DNA of 64,000 nt from Sporolituus thermophilus DSM 23256 (GCF_900102435.1 NZ_FNBU01000001.1:190521-254520), one strand, 5' to 3'; shown: positions 34,328 to 43,701, counted from the first letter of the stretch. The notes: generated from the sequence alone by a model not told the origin. Translations and numbers: made by a program.

Positions 34328-35386
34328 ATGCGCCACGTCCTGGATACCGCCCGCGTAGCGTTCACCTATGTCGGCACGGTTATCGGTGCCGGCTTTGCCT
34401 CCGGACAGGAACTGGTCCAATTTTTCGTAAGTTACGGCACTATCGGCCTGACCGGTCTCGCCTTATGCGGCGTGCTCTTCGCCTGGCTGGGCACCTATAT
34501 TCTCCAGCTCGGCCACCGCCTGCGGGCCAGCGGCTACCACCAGGTGCTAAGCCACACCTGCGGCCGGCCGGCAGGGTTAATCCTCGATAATATTACCGCG
34601 TTTTTTCTGTTCGGCGGCCTTACCATCATGCTGGCCGGCGCCGGCGCCGTCTGCCGCGATTACTTTGGCCTAAGTTACAATACCGGTCTGGTTGTCATGG
34701 CCATCATTGTCGCGGTGACCGTCATGACGGGCTTGAAGGGCATCTCCCTTATCAATATGATTGTAACCCCGCTACTGGTCATCTCAACGGTTATTATCGG
34801 TGTCAACTCCCTAATATACCACGGCATCAGTCCCGACCTCCTCGCCGTACCGCCGCTGCCGGGCCAGCAGCCGGCACCGAACTGGCTGCTGGCCAGCCTG
34901 TTGTATGCCTCATATAACCTTATCCTGGGGTCAACCGTCCTTGCCCCCCTTGGCGCCCAGGTCGCCAGCCGCCAGGCGCGGCTGGCCGGCGGGGTGCTGG
35001 GCGGTATGGTCCTGACGCTGCTCGGTCTTTTTATTGTAATTGTGACGATGCTCCATTATCCGCGCGTATTAAGCTATGAGGTGCCGATGCTGTACATATC
35101 GGAGGCCCAGCAAGGCTGGAACCATTACGGTTATGCCTGCATGCTGATCAAAGCCATGTACAGCACCGCCATCGCCAGCCTGTACGGCTGCACGGCCAAA
35201 CTCCAGAGCGCCTCCGGTCTGGCCTTTTTGCCCAGCCTGCTTATACTCACGGCGGTCGCCCTGGCTGTTGGCCAATTGGGCTTCGCCAAGCTTATCGGCC
35301 TGTTATACCCACTCTTCGGCTATGCCGCCCTTATCTTTACCGTCCGGCTTATTTGGCTTTCGTTTCGAGATAGTTTATGGCGCTGA
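34328..35386 (+). CDS. YkvI-like membrane transporter
   Basis: 352 residues, about ten membrane helices. The start TARVAFTYVGTVIGAGFASGQE is the APC-superfamily first-helix motif typical of YkvI-family proteins. The ATG at 34328 has GGAGG six bases upstream; the GTG at 34325 is too close. Substrate unknown. Its 3' end overlaps the convergent thioredoxin-reductase-like gene by 38 bases. Confidence 0.82.
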   Translation: MRHVLDTARVAFTYVGTVIGAGFASGQELVQFFVSYGTIGLTGLALCGVLFAWLGTYILQLGHRLRASGYHQVLSHTCGRPAGLILDNITAFFLFGGLTIMLAGAGAVCRDYFGLSYNTGLVVMAIIVAVTVMTGLKGISLINMIVTPLLVISTVIIGVNSLIYHGISPDLLAVPPLPGQQPAPNWLLASLLYASYNLILGSTVLAPLGAQVASRQARLAGGVLGGMVLTLLGLFIVIVTMLHYPRVLSYEVPMLYISEAQQGWNHYGYACMLIKAMYSTAIASLYGCTAKLQSASGLAFLPSLLILTAVALAVGQLGFAKLIGLLYPLFGYAALIFTVRLIWLSFRDSLWR

Positions 35387-36221
35387 GCACGGCCACCAAT
35401 CCTTCACCGGTGGCTTTAGCGATTTGCCAGGGCTTGCCGGTGCAGTCGCCGGCCGCAAACACGCCGGGAATATTGGTGGACAGATCGCGGTTCACTTTAA
35501 TTACGTCACCATCCATTTCCAGCCCGGCCAAAATATTTTCCACCGGGTCAGACTGACGGAGGATGAAGACGCCATGCACCGGGAGGTCTTCCTTATCGGT
35601 GACCAGCCGCTCAACCTGGCTGTCGCCGGTAATGGCCTGAGGTTTGCGGTCAGTCACAATCATGACATTGGCCCGCATGGGCGGTAGTTCTCCCCGGTAT
35701 TGGGGCAGGTAGTAAACGGTTCGGCACAACTCGCCCAGGTATTCGGCTTCATGTTCGCCCTCTTGGGTATAGGAAATGACGGCGACGTCCTTATCCCTAT
35801 AAAACATTCCGTCACAGGTGGCGCAATAGCTGACGCCCCGGCCCAGAAATTCGCGCTCGCCGCGGAACAAGGCGGTGGCGACGACGCCGGTGGCGAGAAT
35901 GACGGCCCTGGCTTGATACATGTTGCCCGGTGTAATCAGGGTAAACGTCTCTCCGGTCGGAAAAATGCTGATCACCTTTTCCTTGATGAGTACCGGGTTG
36001 TGGGCCAAACAATGGGCGGCAAACTGCTGCATCATCCCCTGGCCGGTAATCTGGGGCATGCCGAGATAATTGTCGACCAAGTGCGCTTTCTGCAGCTTGG
36101 CGCTGAACTCCGACCGTTCGAACAGGGCGACCTCTTTGTTGCGGATGCGGCCGGTGAGGGCTGCCGACAGCCCGGCCGGGCCGCCGCCGACAATGGCAAT
36201 GTCATAAACTTTTGGGTTCAT
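35349..36221 (-). CDS. Thioredoxin-reductase-like flavoprotein lacking the NADPH motif
   Basis: 290 residues. FAD-binding GGGPAGLSAAL near the N-terminus, redox-active CATC in GVSYCATCDGMFY (about 133), and the C-terminal FAD motif GVFAAGDCTGKPWQIAKATGEG. In the pyridine-nucleotide domain the usual GGGxSA is replaced by VISYTQEGEHEAEY, and the HRRxxxR phosphate-binding motif is replaced by YYLPQYRGELP. Such losses mark ferredoxin-dependent flavin thioredoxin reductases (FFTR type) of anaerobes. The electron donor is therefore probably ferredoxin; this is inference. No thioredoxin gene is adjacent. Confidence 0.85.
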   Translation of the reverse strand: MNPKVYDIAIVGGGPAGLSAALTGRIRNKEVALFERSEFSAKLQKAHLVDNYLGMPQITGQGMMQQFAAHCLAHNPVLIKEKVISIFPTGETFTLITPGNMYQARAVILATGVVATALFRGEREFLGRGVSYCATCDGMFYRDKDVAVISYTQEGEHEAEYLGELCRTVYYLPQYRGELPPMRANVMIVTDRKPQAITGDSQVERLVTDKEDLPVHGVFILRQSDPVENILAGLEMDGDVIKVNRDLSTNIPGVFAAGDCTGKPWQIAKATGEGLVAVLSAINYLETKAK

Positions 36222-36254
36222 AGCATACTCCTCCTCGGTGAAAGGGGTGTAAAT

Positions 36255-36599
36255 ATGTATAACTACCGGATCACGCGTGTTTCCGGCCTGGCTGTTTTCC
36301 GCCTGCTGTTTGTGTCCGGCGCCGTCCTCGGCGGTATCGTCGGTCTGGTTCTGGGTCTAATTGAACGTGAGGCCATCGGCCTGTTGGGCGGTGCCTTTCT
36401 CGGCCTGGTCACCGGTATCGGTTCCGGCCTGACCGGCCTGTTCTATGTCTTAATCTTTAACCTCATCGCCCCCCTCATCGGCGGCATCGCCGTCCAGGCG
36501 GAAAAGCTGGCCGCGCCGGCTGGCGTGCCAACGGTTGAAACGGACGAAGGCACGGCATGGCCGCCAGACGCCGGCAGCCAACACCGACCAGCCGGCTAA
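36255..36599 (+). CDS. Small membrane protein, unknown function
   Basis: 114 residues from the ATG at 36255, preceded by GAAAGGGGTG. Two or three Gly-rich helices (GAVLGGIVGLVLGLI, GLLGGAFLGLVTGIGSG, LFYVLIFNLIAPLIGGIAV) and a polar Pro/Thr/Asp tail. No named family recognised. A longer frame upstream would run through the divergent flavoprotein gene and is rejected. Start codons of the two divergent genes are only 33 bases apart. Confidence 0.6.
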   Translation: MYNYRITRVSGLAVFRLLFVSGAVLGGIVGLVLGLIEREAIGLLGGAFLGLVTGIGSGLTGLFYVLIFNLIAPLIGGIAVQAEKLAAPAGVPTVETDEGTAWPPDAGSQHRPAG

Positions 36600-36720
36600 T
36601 TAACATCAGCTTGTTCTCGTCCTGCTGTTTTTATTCTGCCCCTAATTTGACAAATCCTGCGCGGTTAAACGACACCTCACTGTAAATAGGACAAGCCCTG
36701 GCGCAAAAAAGCGCTGGCGA

Positions 36721-36945
36721 TCACCCACCGCACAGTAGCGGCAGGATAATAATAACGCCGTCGGCGGTCAGCTTGTCGTCCGGGCAAACGGCTTGGCCGT
36801 TATAGACGACTATCGCTTCGCTAATACCGGTAAGCCCGGCTTCAGCCAAAACTTCGGCGACCGTCGCGCCCGGCGATGCCTGTAGGGATAGCGTTTTCTT
36901 ATCCGCCGGCAAACGGCACTGAATCTCTATGGTTATCTGCTTCAT
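36721..36945 (-). CDS. MoaD/ThiS-like ubiquitin-fold protein
   Basis: 74 residues with the beta-grasp fold and the C-terminal LLCGG, the Gly-Gly end that is adenylated and thiocarboxylated in MoaD and ThiS. It starts 59 bases after the aldehyde oxidoreductase stop in the same direction. Such small sulfur carriers often accompany AOR-family genes and probably serve pterin cofactor synthesis. RBS GGAGG nine bases from ATG. Confidence 0.85.
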   Translation of the reverse strand: MKQITIEIQCRLPADKKTLSLQASPGATVAEVLAEAGLTGISEAIVVYNGQAVCPDDKLTADGVIIILPLLCGG

Positions 36946-37004
36946 CCTTCAACCTCCGCCTTATAAGCCCAACTAGCAAACAGTGATTATATAGGAACCG
37001 CCCT

Positions 37005-38708
37005 CTAATATGCCAGCTCCGCCAGTTCTTCGGCGGTGATGTCAAAGACGGTGCCGGTTTCCGGATTGGCTTCGTCGTAAAAGTGTTCCGGCAGGCGGTC
37101 GTGGGCGGAAGTAAAGCCGGCCCGCCGGTTAAATTCTTTTTCTATTTGCAAATATTGGCGGGTAAGCTGCTCCAGGTCCTGAGCGGAAAGGGTTGAGCCG
37201 AAACGGGCGTTGACCATTTCCGCCAGGATAGTGCTGTCTTTCAGCGCCGGTGCAATCATCATGCAGAAACCCAGCGCGTCCAGCATGCCGATTTTGATTT
37301 GGGCGCCCCGCGATAGGGCTACCTGCCCGTCTTTGAGATGGTGCTTAACATTTGCCCGGGCGACATTGCCGGCCGTATGGTCGGCCCCCATGGCCGATGT
37401 GGCATAAGTGACGGCCGTGCCCTTAATGGCCCGCGGCTCATAGGCCGGCATGCCTTGCCCCTTGACCGCGGGAATGCGGCGCACCCCGAAGACCTTCGCC
37501 GTCACCACGCAGCCGGAGGCGATGATACGGCCCAGATAGGTGCCGTTTACCATTTCCTCCATCAACCGAAGAAAGGCCGCCTCATCGCCGAAGGGCAGCA
37601 CGCCGGCCTCCATCGCTACCCCAATAGCACAGCCAATTTCGATGGTATCGACGCCATAATCGTTGCAAAGCCGGTTGGCCTTAGCCACCACGTCGAGACT
37701 GCCAATTTCCAAGTTGCTGCCCAAGAGGCCAAGCGTCTCGTATTCCAGCGGCGCCACCAATTCCCGCCCTTCCCGGTCGGGATAAACGTTGGAGCAGCGC
37801 ACCAGACAGCCCGGCATGCAGGCATGGGTCGGCCGTCCCTCGCCGCCGCGGCTGACAATGGTCTGGTATAACGCCTCGCCATTGAGGTTATCGGCTCCGG
37901 CAAACCGGCCGGTCCGGAAATTGCGGGTCGGCAAGCCGCCGATGGCATTGGTTATTTCCATCATAGCCGCCGTACCGTATTTGGGAAAATATTCACCGGT
38001 CTGAGGATTATTTAGTAGCAGTTGGTGAAACTCGCGCCCTTTGGCGGCAAGTTCATCAGGCCTGGCCGCTTCCGCCGGCACACAACCGGTATCGTCGAGA
38101 ACAATGGCCACCAGGCCTTTGGCCCCCATGACCGCCCCCAGGCCGCCGCGGCCGCTGAAGCGGGTCGGCCGCCCTTCCGGGTCGTTATTGGCAATCCCCG
38201 CCGTCAGCAGGCGCTGTTCGCCGGCCGGGCCGATGAGGACGAGCCCGGCTTTGGTACCAAACTCCTGGCGCAGCAGCGCCGCTTTCTCGGTAATCCCTTT
38301 GCCGGCAAGCTGGTCCGCGCGGCGTAATTCCCCGCCGTTTTTGCTCACGACCAGCAGATACCGGCCATCATCCTCCCGGATACCCTCGACGACAATGGCG
38401 CGGTAGCCCAGCCGGGCCATTTTATAAGCGGCAATCCCGCCGGCATTGCTTTCCTTAATGCCGCCGGTCAGCGGGCTCTTGGCCCCGATTGACAGCCGGT
38501 TGGCGCAGGAAATGGTAGTACCCGCCAACAGTCCGCAGGCAAAAATCAGCTTGTTATATGGCCCGAGCGGTTCGGCCCAGGGCGCGACTTCATCAAACAC
38601 CATCCGGGAGGTCAATGCCCGTCCGGCCAGATACCGGTATTCTTGCGGCAACGGCTCGCCGGCGACGGTCAAGTGCGTCATATTAACCCGTAAAATCCGA
38701 TCAAGCAT
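37005..38708 (-). CDS. Aldehyde:ferredoxin oxidoreductase family protein
   Basis: 567 residues. N-terminal AOR domain with the bis-pterin region PLGPYNKLIFACGLLAGT and FSGRGGLGAVMGAKGLVAI. The 4Fe-4S cysteines are in CMPGCLVRC (about 298-306) and a later GFCMM (about 495). Oxidises aldehydes to acids with ferredoxin using a tungsten- or molybdenum-bis-pterin cofactor. Paired with a MoaD-like gene. The substrate is unknown; closest branch within AOR cannot be set from sequence inspection. Confidence 0.92.
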   Translation of the reverse strand: MLDRILRVNMTHLTVAGEPLPQEYRYLAGRALTSRMVFDEVAPWAEPLGPYNKLIFACGLLAGTTISCANRLSIGAKSPLTGGIKESNAGGIAAYKMARLGYRAIVVEGIREDDGRYLLVVSKNGGELRRADQLAGKGITEKAALLRQEFGTKAGLVLIGPAGEQRLLTAGIANNDPEGRPTRFSGRGGLGAVMGAKGLVAIVLDDTGCVPAEAARPDELAAKGREFHQLLLNNPQTGEYFPKYGTAAMMEITNAIGGLPTRNFRTGRFAGADNLNGEALYQTIVSRGGEGRPTHACMPGCLVRCSNVYPDREGRELVAPLEYETLGLLGSNLEIGSLDVVAKANRLCNDYGVDTIEIGCAIGVAMEAGVLPFGDEAAFLRLMEEMVNGTYLGRIIASGCVVTAKVFGVRRIPAVKGQGMPAYEPRAIKGTAVTYATSAMGADHTAGNVARANVKHHLKDGQVALSRGAQIKIGMLDALGFCMMIAPALKDSTILAEMVNARFGSTLSAQDLEQLTRQYLQIEKEFNRRAGFTSAHDRLPEHFYDEANPETGTVFDITAEELAELAY

Positions 38709-38866
38709 CTTTTACCACTCCCCCAAACATGCGGCTAGAAACCACCGCATTTCCTTTACAAAAACAATGATAAATAAACTTGGCAAATAATTCAAACAAA
38801 AATTAATCGCCCCTTGGGGGGCGGCCACATAACGTGTAAAATGTTAGTTATAGGAGGTGAAGCATA

Positions 38867-39298
38867 ATGGACTATCTATGGCTAATTTACGGCCTGCTAT
38901 CGGCGGTAACGGCGGCGTTGGTCGCCGTCTTCGGCAAGATCGGCCTGCAGTCGGTTGATGCCAACACGGCCACGGCCATTCGCGCCGTCATCATGACCGC
39001 TTTTCTGTGGGGCGTGGTTTTCTTCCAGGGCAATACCGCCCACATACCGGCGATCATCGCCGATAAAAAGACTTTGGTTTTTATTGTGTTGAGCGGCGTG
39101 TCGGGCGCCCTTTCCTGGCTGTTCTATTTCTTGGCGCTGAAAGTCGGCAAGGTTTCCCAGGTAGCGCCGATTGACAAGCTGAGCGTAGTCCTGGCGACGG
39201 TTATCGCCATCGTTTTCTTGGGGGAAAAGGTAAGTTTCCTGAATGGCCTGGGCGTAGCGCTCATTGCCCTCGGTGCCGTCCTGGTAGCCTTAGGGTAG
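38867..39298 (+). CDS. Half-size EamA transporter protein
   Basis: 143 residues with five hydrophobic helices, one EamA repeat (LSAVTAALVAVFGKIGL at the start, IAIVFLGEKVSFLNGLGVALI near the end). Full DMT exporters have two repeats, so it should work as a dimer. Strong RBS TAGGAGGTGA. A family common in Firmicutes and archaea; substrate unknown. Confidence 0.85.
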   Translation: MDYLWLIYGLLSAVTAALVAVFGKIGLQSVDANTATAIRAVIMTAFLWGVVFFQGNTAHIPAIIADKKTLVFIVLSGVSGALSWLFYFLALKVGKVSQVAPIDKLSVVLATVIAIVFLGEKVSFLNGLGVALIALGAVLVALG

Positions 39299-39383
39299 CT
39301 GCCGTTTGCTCGGCAACCGCCTCATCGAGCACCGCTTCGGTATCCTTACACCGGTCGCAGCCATCAAGGTCAAGGTAGATGAA

Positions 39384-40457
39384 CTAGTCTGCTCCGCCTA
39401 CTTTTGCCTGGCCGTCAGCCTGAAAATACTTTTCGGCGAAGCGGAGCGCAACCCCAACCAGACCGATCATAACCGGCACCTCGATTAGGGGGCCGATAAC
39501 GGCGGCGAACGCCTGCCCCGAGTTTATGCCAAAAATGGCAACCGCCACGGCAATCGCCAGTTCGAAATTGTTGCTGGCCGCCGTAAAGGCCAGCGTAGTT
39601 GACTGTTCATAATTTACTCCTAACCGCCAGCTCAAGAAGAACGACAACAGGAACATAATGACAAAGTAGGCTAAGAGCGGGATAGCGATCCGGACGACAT
39701 CCAGCGGCAGCTGGATGATATAACTTCCTTTAAGGGAAAACATCACAACAATGGTGAAAAGCAGGGAAATCAGCGTAAGAGGACTGATTTTCGGCAGGAA
39801 AACCTTCTCATACCACTCCCGTCCTTTGGCGGGAAGGAGGAAGGAACGGGTCAGATAACCGGCGACAAACGGTATCCCCAAATAAATTGCCACGCTCAAG
39901 GCTACGTCGCTCATGGCTACATGAACCTCCATACCCTTAAGGCCAATCCAGTCAGGAATAACGGTAATGAATGCATAGGCGTAAACCGAATAAAAAACAA
40001 GCTGGAAAACGGAGTTCAGAGCCACTAGCGCCGCGGCATACTCGGCATCGCCTCTGGCCAGCGAGTTCCAGACAATGACCATGGCGATGCAGCGGGCCAA
40101 ACCGATGAGAATTAGCCCGACGAGGTAATCCGGTTTGTCCGGCAGCAAGCAAACGGCCAGCACAAACATCAGCACCGGCCCGATAACCCAATTCTGGATA
40201 AGCGACAGGGCAAGCACCTTCCCGTTCCGGAATACCTTGCCCATCTCTTCGTATCTGACTTTCGCCAACGGCGGATACATCATTACAATCAGCCCGATAG
40301 CGATGGGTATCGAGGTCGTACCGACAGACATAGCGTCAAGCCATGTCGCTACGCCTGGGAAAAGGTAGCCGCCGACAACGCCAATCGTCATCGCCAGGAA
40401 AATCCACAGGGTTAAGTAGCGATCCAAAAAGGACAGCCCACCTTGTGTTTTGGTCAT
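39384..40457 (-). CDS. acr3: Arsenite efflux permease Acr3
   Basis: 357 residues, ten membrane helices. Conserved [21 protein letters not shown] contains the essential Cys of Acr3; the start is MTKTQGG after GAGGAGG. It exports As(III). It overlaps arsR by four bases (ATGA), a two-gene arsRB-type operon without a visible arsenate reductase. Confidence 0.93.
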   Translation of the reverse strand: MTKTQGGLSFLDRYLTLWIFLAMTIGVVGGYLFPGVATWLDAMSVGTTSIPIAIGLIVMMYPPLAKVRYEEMGKVFRNGKVLALSLIQNWVIGPVLMFVLAVCLLPDKPDYLVGLILIGLARCIAMVIVWNSLARGDAEYAAALVALNSVFQLVFYSVYAYAFITVIPDWIGLKGMEVHVAMSDVALSVAIYLGIPFVAGYLTRSFLLPAKGREWYEKVFLPKISPLTLISLLFTIVVMFSLKGSYIIQLPLDVVRIAIPLLAYFVIMFLLSFFLSWRLGVNYEQSTTLAFTAASNNFELAIAVAVAIFGINSGQAFAAVIGPLIEVPVMIGLVGVALRFAEKYFQADGQAKVGGAD

Positions 40458-40804
40458 TCTTCTTCCTCCTCTTGCTGAATTTGGTACGGCAAACAAGGTT
40501 TGCCCCTCGCCTCGACCTCACCCAGCCGCCTAATCTGAATCTGCGTTAAAAACGCTTCAATCAACCTGAACGCTTCCGGGTTTAAACTGTAAAATACCCA
40601 CTTGCCTTCCTTGGCATCGTCGATTACGCCGGCCTGCCGCAATATTTTCAGGTGGTGGGAAATGGCCGGCTGCGACAATTTAAACGCATCGATAATCTCG
40701 CACACGCAAAGCTGGCGTCCTCTAAGCATATTTACGATTTCCAGCCTTGTTTCATCACCTAACGCCTTGAAAATCTGAACTAAATCTTTCACGCCATGCA
40801 CCAC
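40454..40804 (-). CDS. arsR: ArsR-family transcriptional repressor
   Basis: 116 residues. Winged helix with the As(III)-binding ELCVCE-like motif [22 protein letters not shown] (split in two by the helix; Cys-x-Cys visible) and a third Cys in the tail GKPCLPY. The C-terminus is a run of five Glu. It begins with GTG at 40804; no in-frame ATG is available and the RBS is weak. Should repress itself and acr3 until arsenite binds. Confidence 0.92.
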   Translation of the reverse strand: MVHGVKDLVQIFKALGDETRLEIVNMLRGRQLCVCEIIDAFKLSQPAISHHLKILRQAGVIDDAKEGKWVFYSLNPEAFRLIEAFLTQIQIRRLGEVEARGKPCLPYQIQQEEEEE

Positions 40805-40856
40805 TTTCGCTTGCCAAATTTACGGAGCGTTAACACTATATTTCCCAATTACCCTT

Positions 40857-41321
40857 TTATATTCTTAGCTCCATATGGATAATATCGGCGGAACAGCAAC
40901 CTGAACATGCGTTTTTTTTCACAAAGCCCATGGCTTGATACAACGCCAACGCTTCCCGCATCACCGGCAGCGTTTCCAGTCTCATAGACGCGTAGCCGAT
41001 TTCTTTGGCCTGGCGGACCGCCTCTTCGGCCAGCGCTCTCCCAATGCCTCTTCCCCTGAAGCCGGGCCGTACGTAAAGCCGCTTCATTTCGCACGCCTGA
41101 GCTGCCGCTTTTTTCAAAGCCACGCAGCCTGCCGCTTGACCGTCGCTCATGGCCAGCAGCAACCTCCCGTCAGGCGGGGCGTAAACGCCCGGGAGTTCGG
41201 CCAGCTCCTGTTCAAAACGCACAAAACAGGTTTCGTAATCGCGGGATGAAGCGTACTCGACCAACAGGTCCCGGACATAACCCAGGTCCTCGGCGGACTG
41301 AGCTATGGTAATGCTGACCAC
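40857..41321 (-). CDS. GNAT acetyltransferase with Cys-rich tail
   Basis: 154 residues. Acetyl-CoA motif A VRPGFRGRGIGRALAEEAV and the C-terminal ALYQAMGFVKK are typical of GNAT. The usual aromatic-rich ending is replaced by KKNACSGCCSADIIHMEL with CxxCC. It lies 52 bases upstream of arsR, same direction, so it may belong to the arsenic operon. GTG start at 41321 with GGGAGG upstream. The Cys cluster may bind arsenite or zinc; this is a guess. Confidence 0.8.
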   Translation of the reverse strand: MVSITIAQSAEDLGYVRDLLVEYASSRDYETCFVRFEQELAELPGVYAPPDGRLLLAMSDGQAAGCVALKKAAAQACEMKRLYVRPGFRGRGIGRALAEEAVRQAKEIGYASMRLETLPVMREALALYQAMGFVKKNACSGCCSADIIHMELRI

Positions 41322-41570
41322 GCGAACCTTTCCTCCCTTATGAAAATATAAGACCTGGCAAGACGTAGCGTGCTGTAAATATAGCCGGCAACAACCGGAA
41401 GAGGCAAAACACTTTTACATATTTAAAAACTTAAATCTATTTATATGATAAACCGCTTAGCTTGTCTCAGTCAAGCCACTTTTCGGTTAATTTATCTCCA
41501 TAATCCCTAGCGTAAAAATTATTGTCTTGGCCGCAATCTTCACCGCTGGAATAAATTAGGTTTTATTATA

Positions 41571-41600
41571 TTGCCGCCAGGCTTTTGGCCGCATTATACT
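41571..41600 (+). promoter_or_regulatory. Sigma-A promoter of the hemerythrin gene
   Basis: TTGCCG, 18-base spacer, TATACT, with the start codon 38 bases downstream. The gap 41322-41570 shows no other gene. Confidence 0.65.
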
Positions 41601-41637
41601 TTATTGTAGATACCTAACGAAAAGAGGGGATGGCGGC

Positions 41638-42054
41638 ATGAACTGGAATGCAAAATTCGCTACCGGAATAGGGACTATCGACGCTCAGCACCGGCGGCTG
41701 TTCGAGATTTGCGGCGAACTTCAGGACCTTGCCGAAAAGGCGAAGACCGAGGACAGGTACGAGCAAATTAGGCTGGTCTTGAAGGATTTGACCGACTATA
41801 CCGTCGCCCATTTCGGTCTGGAAGAAAAGTATATGCAGGAAAGCGGCTATAGCGAGCGCGATTACGCCTATCACAAAATGGAACATGACGCGTTCGTGGC
41901 CAAGGTGAGCAAAATCCTTGACGGTGACTGGGAAGACAACCAGCACCAAACCGTTTCCAAGCTACTGGTCTTCGTCACCGCCTGGATAAAGGCGCATATC
42001 TTGGACACTGATATGAAGTATGTCGCAACATTGAAAGCTAAAGGATATAAATAA
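41638..42054 (+). CDS. Bacteriohemerythrin
   Basis: 138 residues. Di-iron ligands are visible: His in AQHRRLF, H and E in HFGLEEKYM, HKMEHDAF and the final HILDTDMKY. Binds O2 at a di-iron site, probably for oxygen scavenging or sensing in an anaerobe. RBS GAGGGGATGG. Stand-alone gene with its own promoter and terminator. Confidence 0.94.
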   Translation: MNWNAKFATGIGTIDAQHRRLFEICGELQDLAEKAKTEDRYEQIRLVLKDLTDYTVAHFGLEEKYMQESGYSERDYAYHKMEHDAFVAKVSKILDGDWEDNQHQTVSKLLVFVTAWIKAHILDTDMKYVATLKAKGYK

Positions 42055-42080
42055 GCCGACCCTATGGTCGGCTTATTTAC
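42051..42080 (+). terminator. Terminator of the hemerythrin gene
   Basis: ATAAGCCGACC / GGTCGGCTTAT, overlapping the stop codon, followed by TTACC. Confidence 0.85.
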
Positions 42081-42200
42081 CGTTAATTAGCTCCGCTTTC
42101 CCCTCGCCAAAGCGGACAGTGAAGGTAGTCAACTCTGTATACATAAAAATTGTTATGCCGATTGTTATGCCGGCGCACCGGCGTTTGGTCTAAATGGCAT

Positions 42201-42896
42201 TTACGCCAATGAAGCTCGGCAGACGCTCCGAAATAAGCCCGGATGCCATACCGCGACTTCGTTTTTTCGTCTTTTGGCCTTATATAATGCCTGATCGGCC
42301 ATCTCTATCGCCTGAATAACGGTCGTGTCTTTGCCCACCGGCAAAATCCCGATACTCAACGTAACCCCATAAGTGTCTGGGTTAGTTTGGACGACCAGGC
42401 GCAGTCTCTCGGCAACAGCCAACGCCCCCTCGACCGTCGTATCCGGAAAAATTACGGCAAACTCGTCTCCTCCCCAGCGGGATACGACATCAAACGTCCG
42501 CGTGTTGGCCTTTAACATCCTGGCAAGTTCAATAAGCAGTTTATCGCCGGCAACATGGCCGTAGCTGTCATTGATGCGTTTGAAATTATCGGTGTCAATC
42601 ATCGCGATGCATAGGGAGGATTGAGACCGTTGGGCCCGTTCCATCTCTTCCATCAATCGACGATTAAAATAGCCTCTGTTCCATAATCCGGTCAAAGAAT
42701 CGGTGCAGGCGCCCCGCCGGAAGTACTTTAACAATTTGCCGGTAACAATACCGGCCAATGCCGCCGTCCCACCCGCCAAAAGCCAAACTGTATCCTTATC
42801 CATAAAGGAAGAAAGCGCATATAATGCCGCAGTGACCGACACCCCTAAGAACCCAAACACATAATGAACAACCCGCCAAAACATTTCTTCCATCAA
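42201..42896 (-). CDS. Membrane-bound diguanylate cyclase (GGDEF)
   Basis: 231 residues. Two short membrane helices (about 10-50) followed by a GGDEF domain: DSLTGLWNRGYFN, DTDNFKRINDSYGHVAGD and the active loop RWGGDEFAVIF. The inhibitory RxxD is not obvious. Should synthesise cyclic-di-GMP. Separate transcription unit downstream of the serine operon terminator. Confidence 0.92.
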   Translation of the reverse strand: MMEEMFWRVVHYVFGFLGVSVTAALYALSSFMDKDTVWLLAGGTAALAGIVTGKLLKYFRRGACTDSLTGLWNRGYFNRRLMEEMERAQRSQSSLCIAMIDTDNFKRINDSYGHVAGDKLLIELARMLKANTRTFDVVSRWGGDEFAVIFPDTTVEGALAVAERLRLVVQTNPDTYGVTLSIGILPVGKDTTVIQAIEMADQALYKAKRRKNEVAVWHPGLFRSVCRASLA

Positions 42897-43005
42897 CCAC
42901 AGAGCCCCCCCTCCGACTTACTAAATATAATGTAACATATATATCGGAGGAAAGCAGCGGTTGCTTAATTGGAAAATTTAACTATTTTTCTTTAAAAATT
43001 ACTTA

Positions 43006-43037
43006 GCGGGTGCGTGCTGAAGCACATACGCACCCGC
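43006..43037 (-). terminator. Terminator of the serine operon
   Basis: GCGGGTGCGT / ACGCACCCGC ten-base perfect stem; an AT-rich tract with TTTTTA follows about 15 bases on the minus strand. Nine bases past the phosphatase stop. Confidence 0.75.
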
Positions 43038-43045
43038 GCTTATCC

Positions 43046-43690
43046 TCATAGCCCTTTCTGTTCAATACCGCTGAATAAAAAGCCGAGGTGTGCCGTCGAA
43101 TTCATCAGCACCAGCCGCCAGCAGCCATTGTCCTGATACTCAAAGACATTGATGCAGGTATTGTCCTGCTTGACCTGCCAAAAATGGGACAGGTCAATAT
43201 CCAGGATGGAGCACAGCACCGCCTTGTTGACCGCATCATGGGCCACCACCAGCACCGTCTGGCCGGCGTGGCGGGCCGCATAGTCGCGGAAAGCGGCCAT
43301 GGCCCGGTCGCGCACATCGACGATGGTCTCACCGCCGGGCATCCTGACATCGACTACTGTCGTCCGCCATTTCTCCAACAGGTCCGGATAGCGCGCCGCC
43401 ACTTCGCTGGCGAGCATCCCCTCCCATTCGCCGTGATTGATCTCCAACAGCCGGTCATCAGCCGTAACGGCGAGACCGTGATGACGGGCGCACATGACGG
43501 CCGTATCGTAGGACCGGGACAAGGGACTGGAATAGCATGCGTCAATCGGGATATCTTTCAGCGCCGCGGCCACCCTTTCGCCCTGCCATTTGCCAAAGTC
43601 GCTAAGGGGCGTGTCAATCTGCCCCTGATACCGGCCTTCCCGGTTCCAGGTCGTCTCACCGTGGCGTACCAAAATGAACCGTGTCGCCAT
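43046..43690 (-). CDS. Histidine-phosphatase-family enzyme, candidate phosphoserine phosphatase
   Basis: 214 residues. Catalytic RHGETTWN at the N-terminus, SSPLSR, EINHGEWEG and second His in VVAHDAVNK. The family includes phosphoglycerate mutases, cobalamin phosphatase CobC and metal-independent phosphoserine phosphatase PspA. Its position 11 bases after serA in a serine-T-box operon that lacks the HAD-type SerB argues for phosphoserine phosphatase activity. This is context inference; sequence alone gives only the superfamily. Confidence 0.8.
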   Translation of the reverse strand: MATRFILVRHGETTWNREGRYQGQIDTPLSDFGKWQGERVAAALKDIPIDACYSSPLSRSYDTAVMCARHHGLAVTADDRLLEINHGEWEGMLASEVAARYPDLLEKWRTTVVDVRMPGGETIVDVRDRAMAAFRDYAARHAGQTVLVVAHDAVNKAVLCSILDIDLSHFWQVKQDNTCINVFEYQDNGCWRLVLMNSTAHLGFLFSGIEQKGL

Positions 43691-43701
43691 TGTCCCCCTC
43701 C

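Noticed and set aside
35700..36599. 299-residue plus-strand frame covering the small membrane protein
   Set aside because: The first two thirds run antisense through the flavoprotein gene; only the part from 36255 has an RBS and membrane helices.
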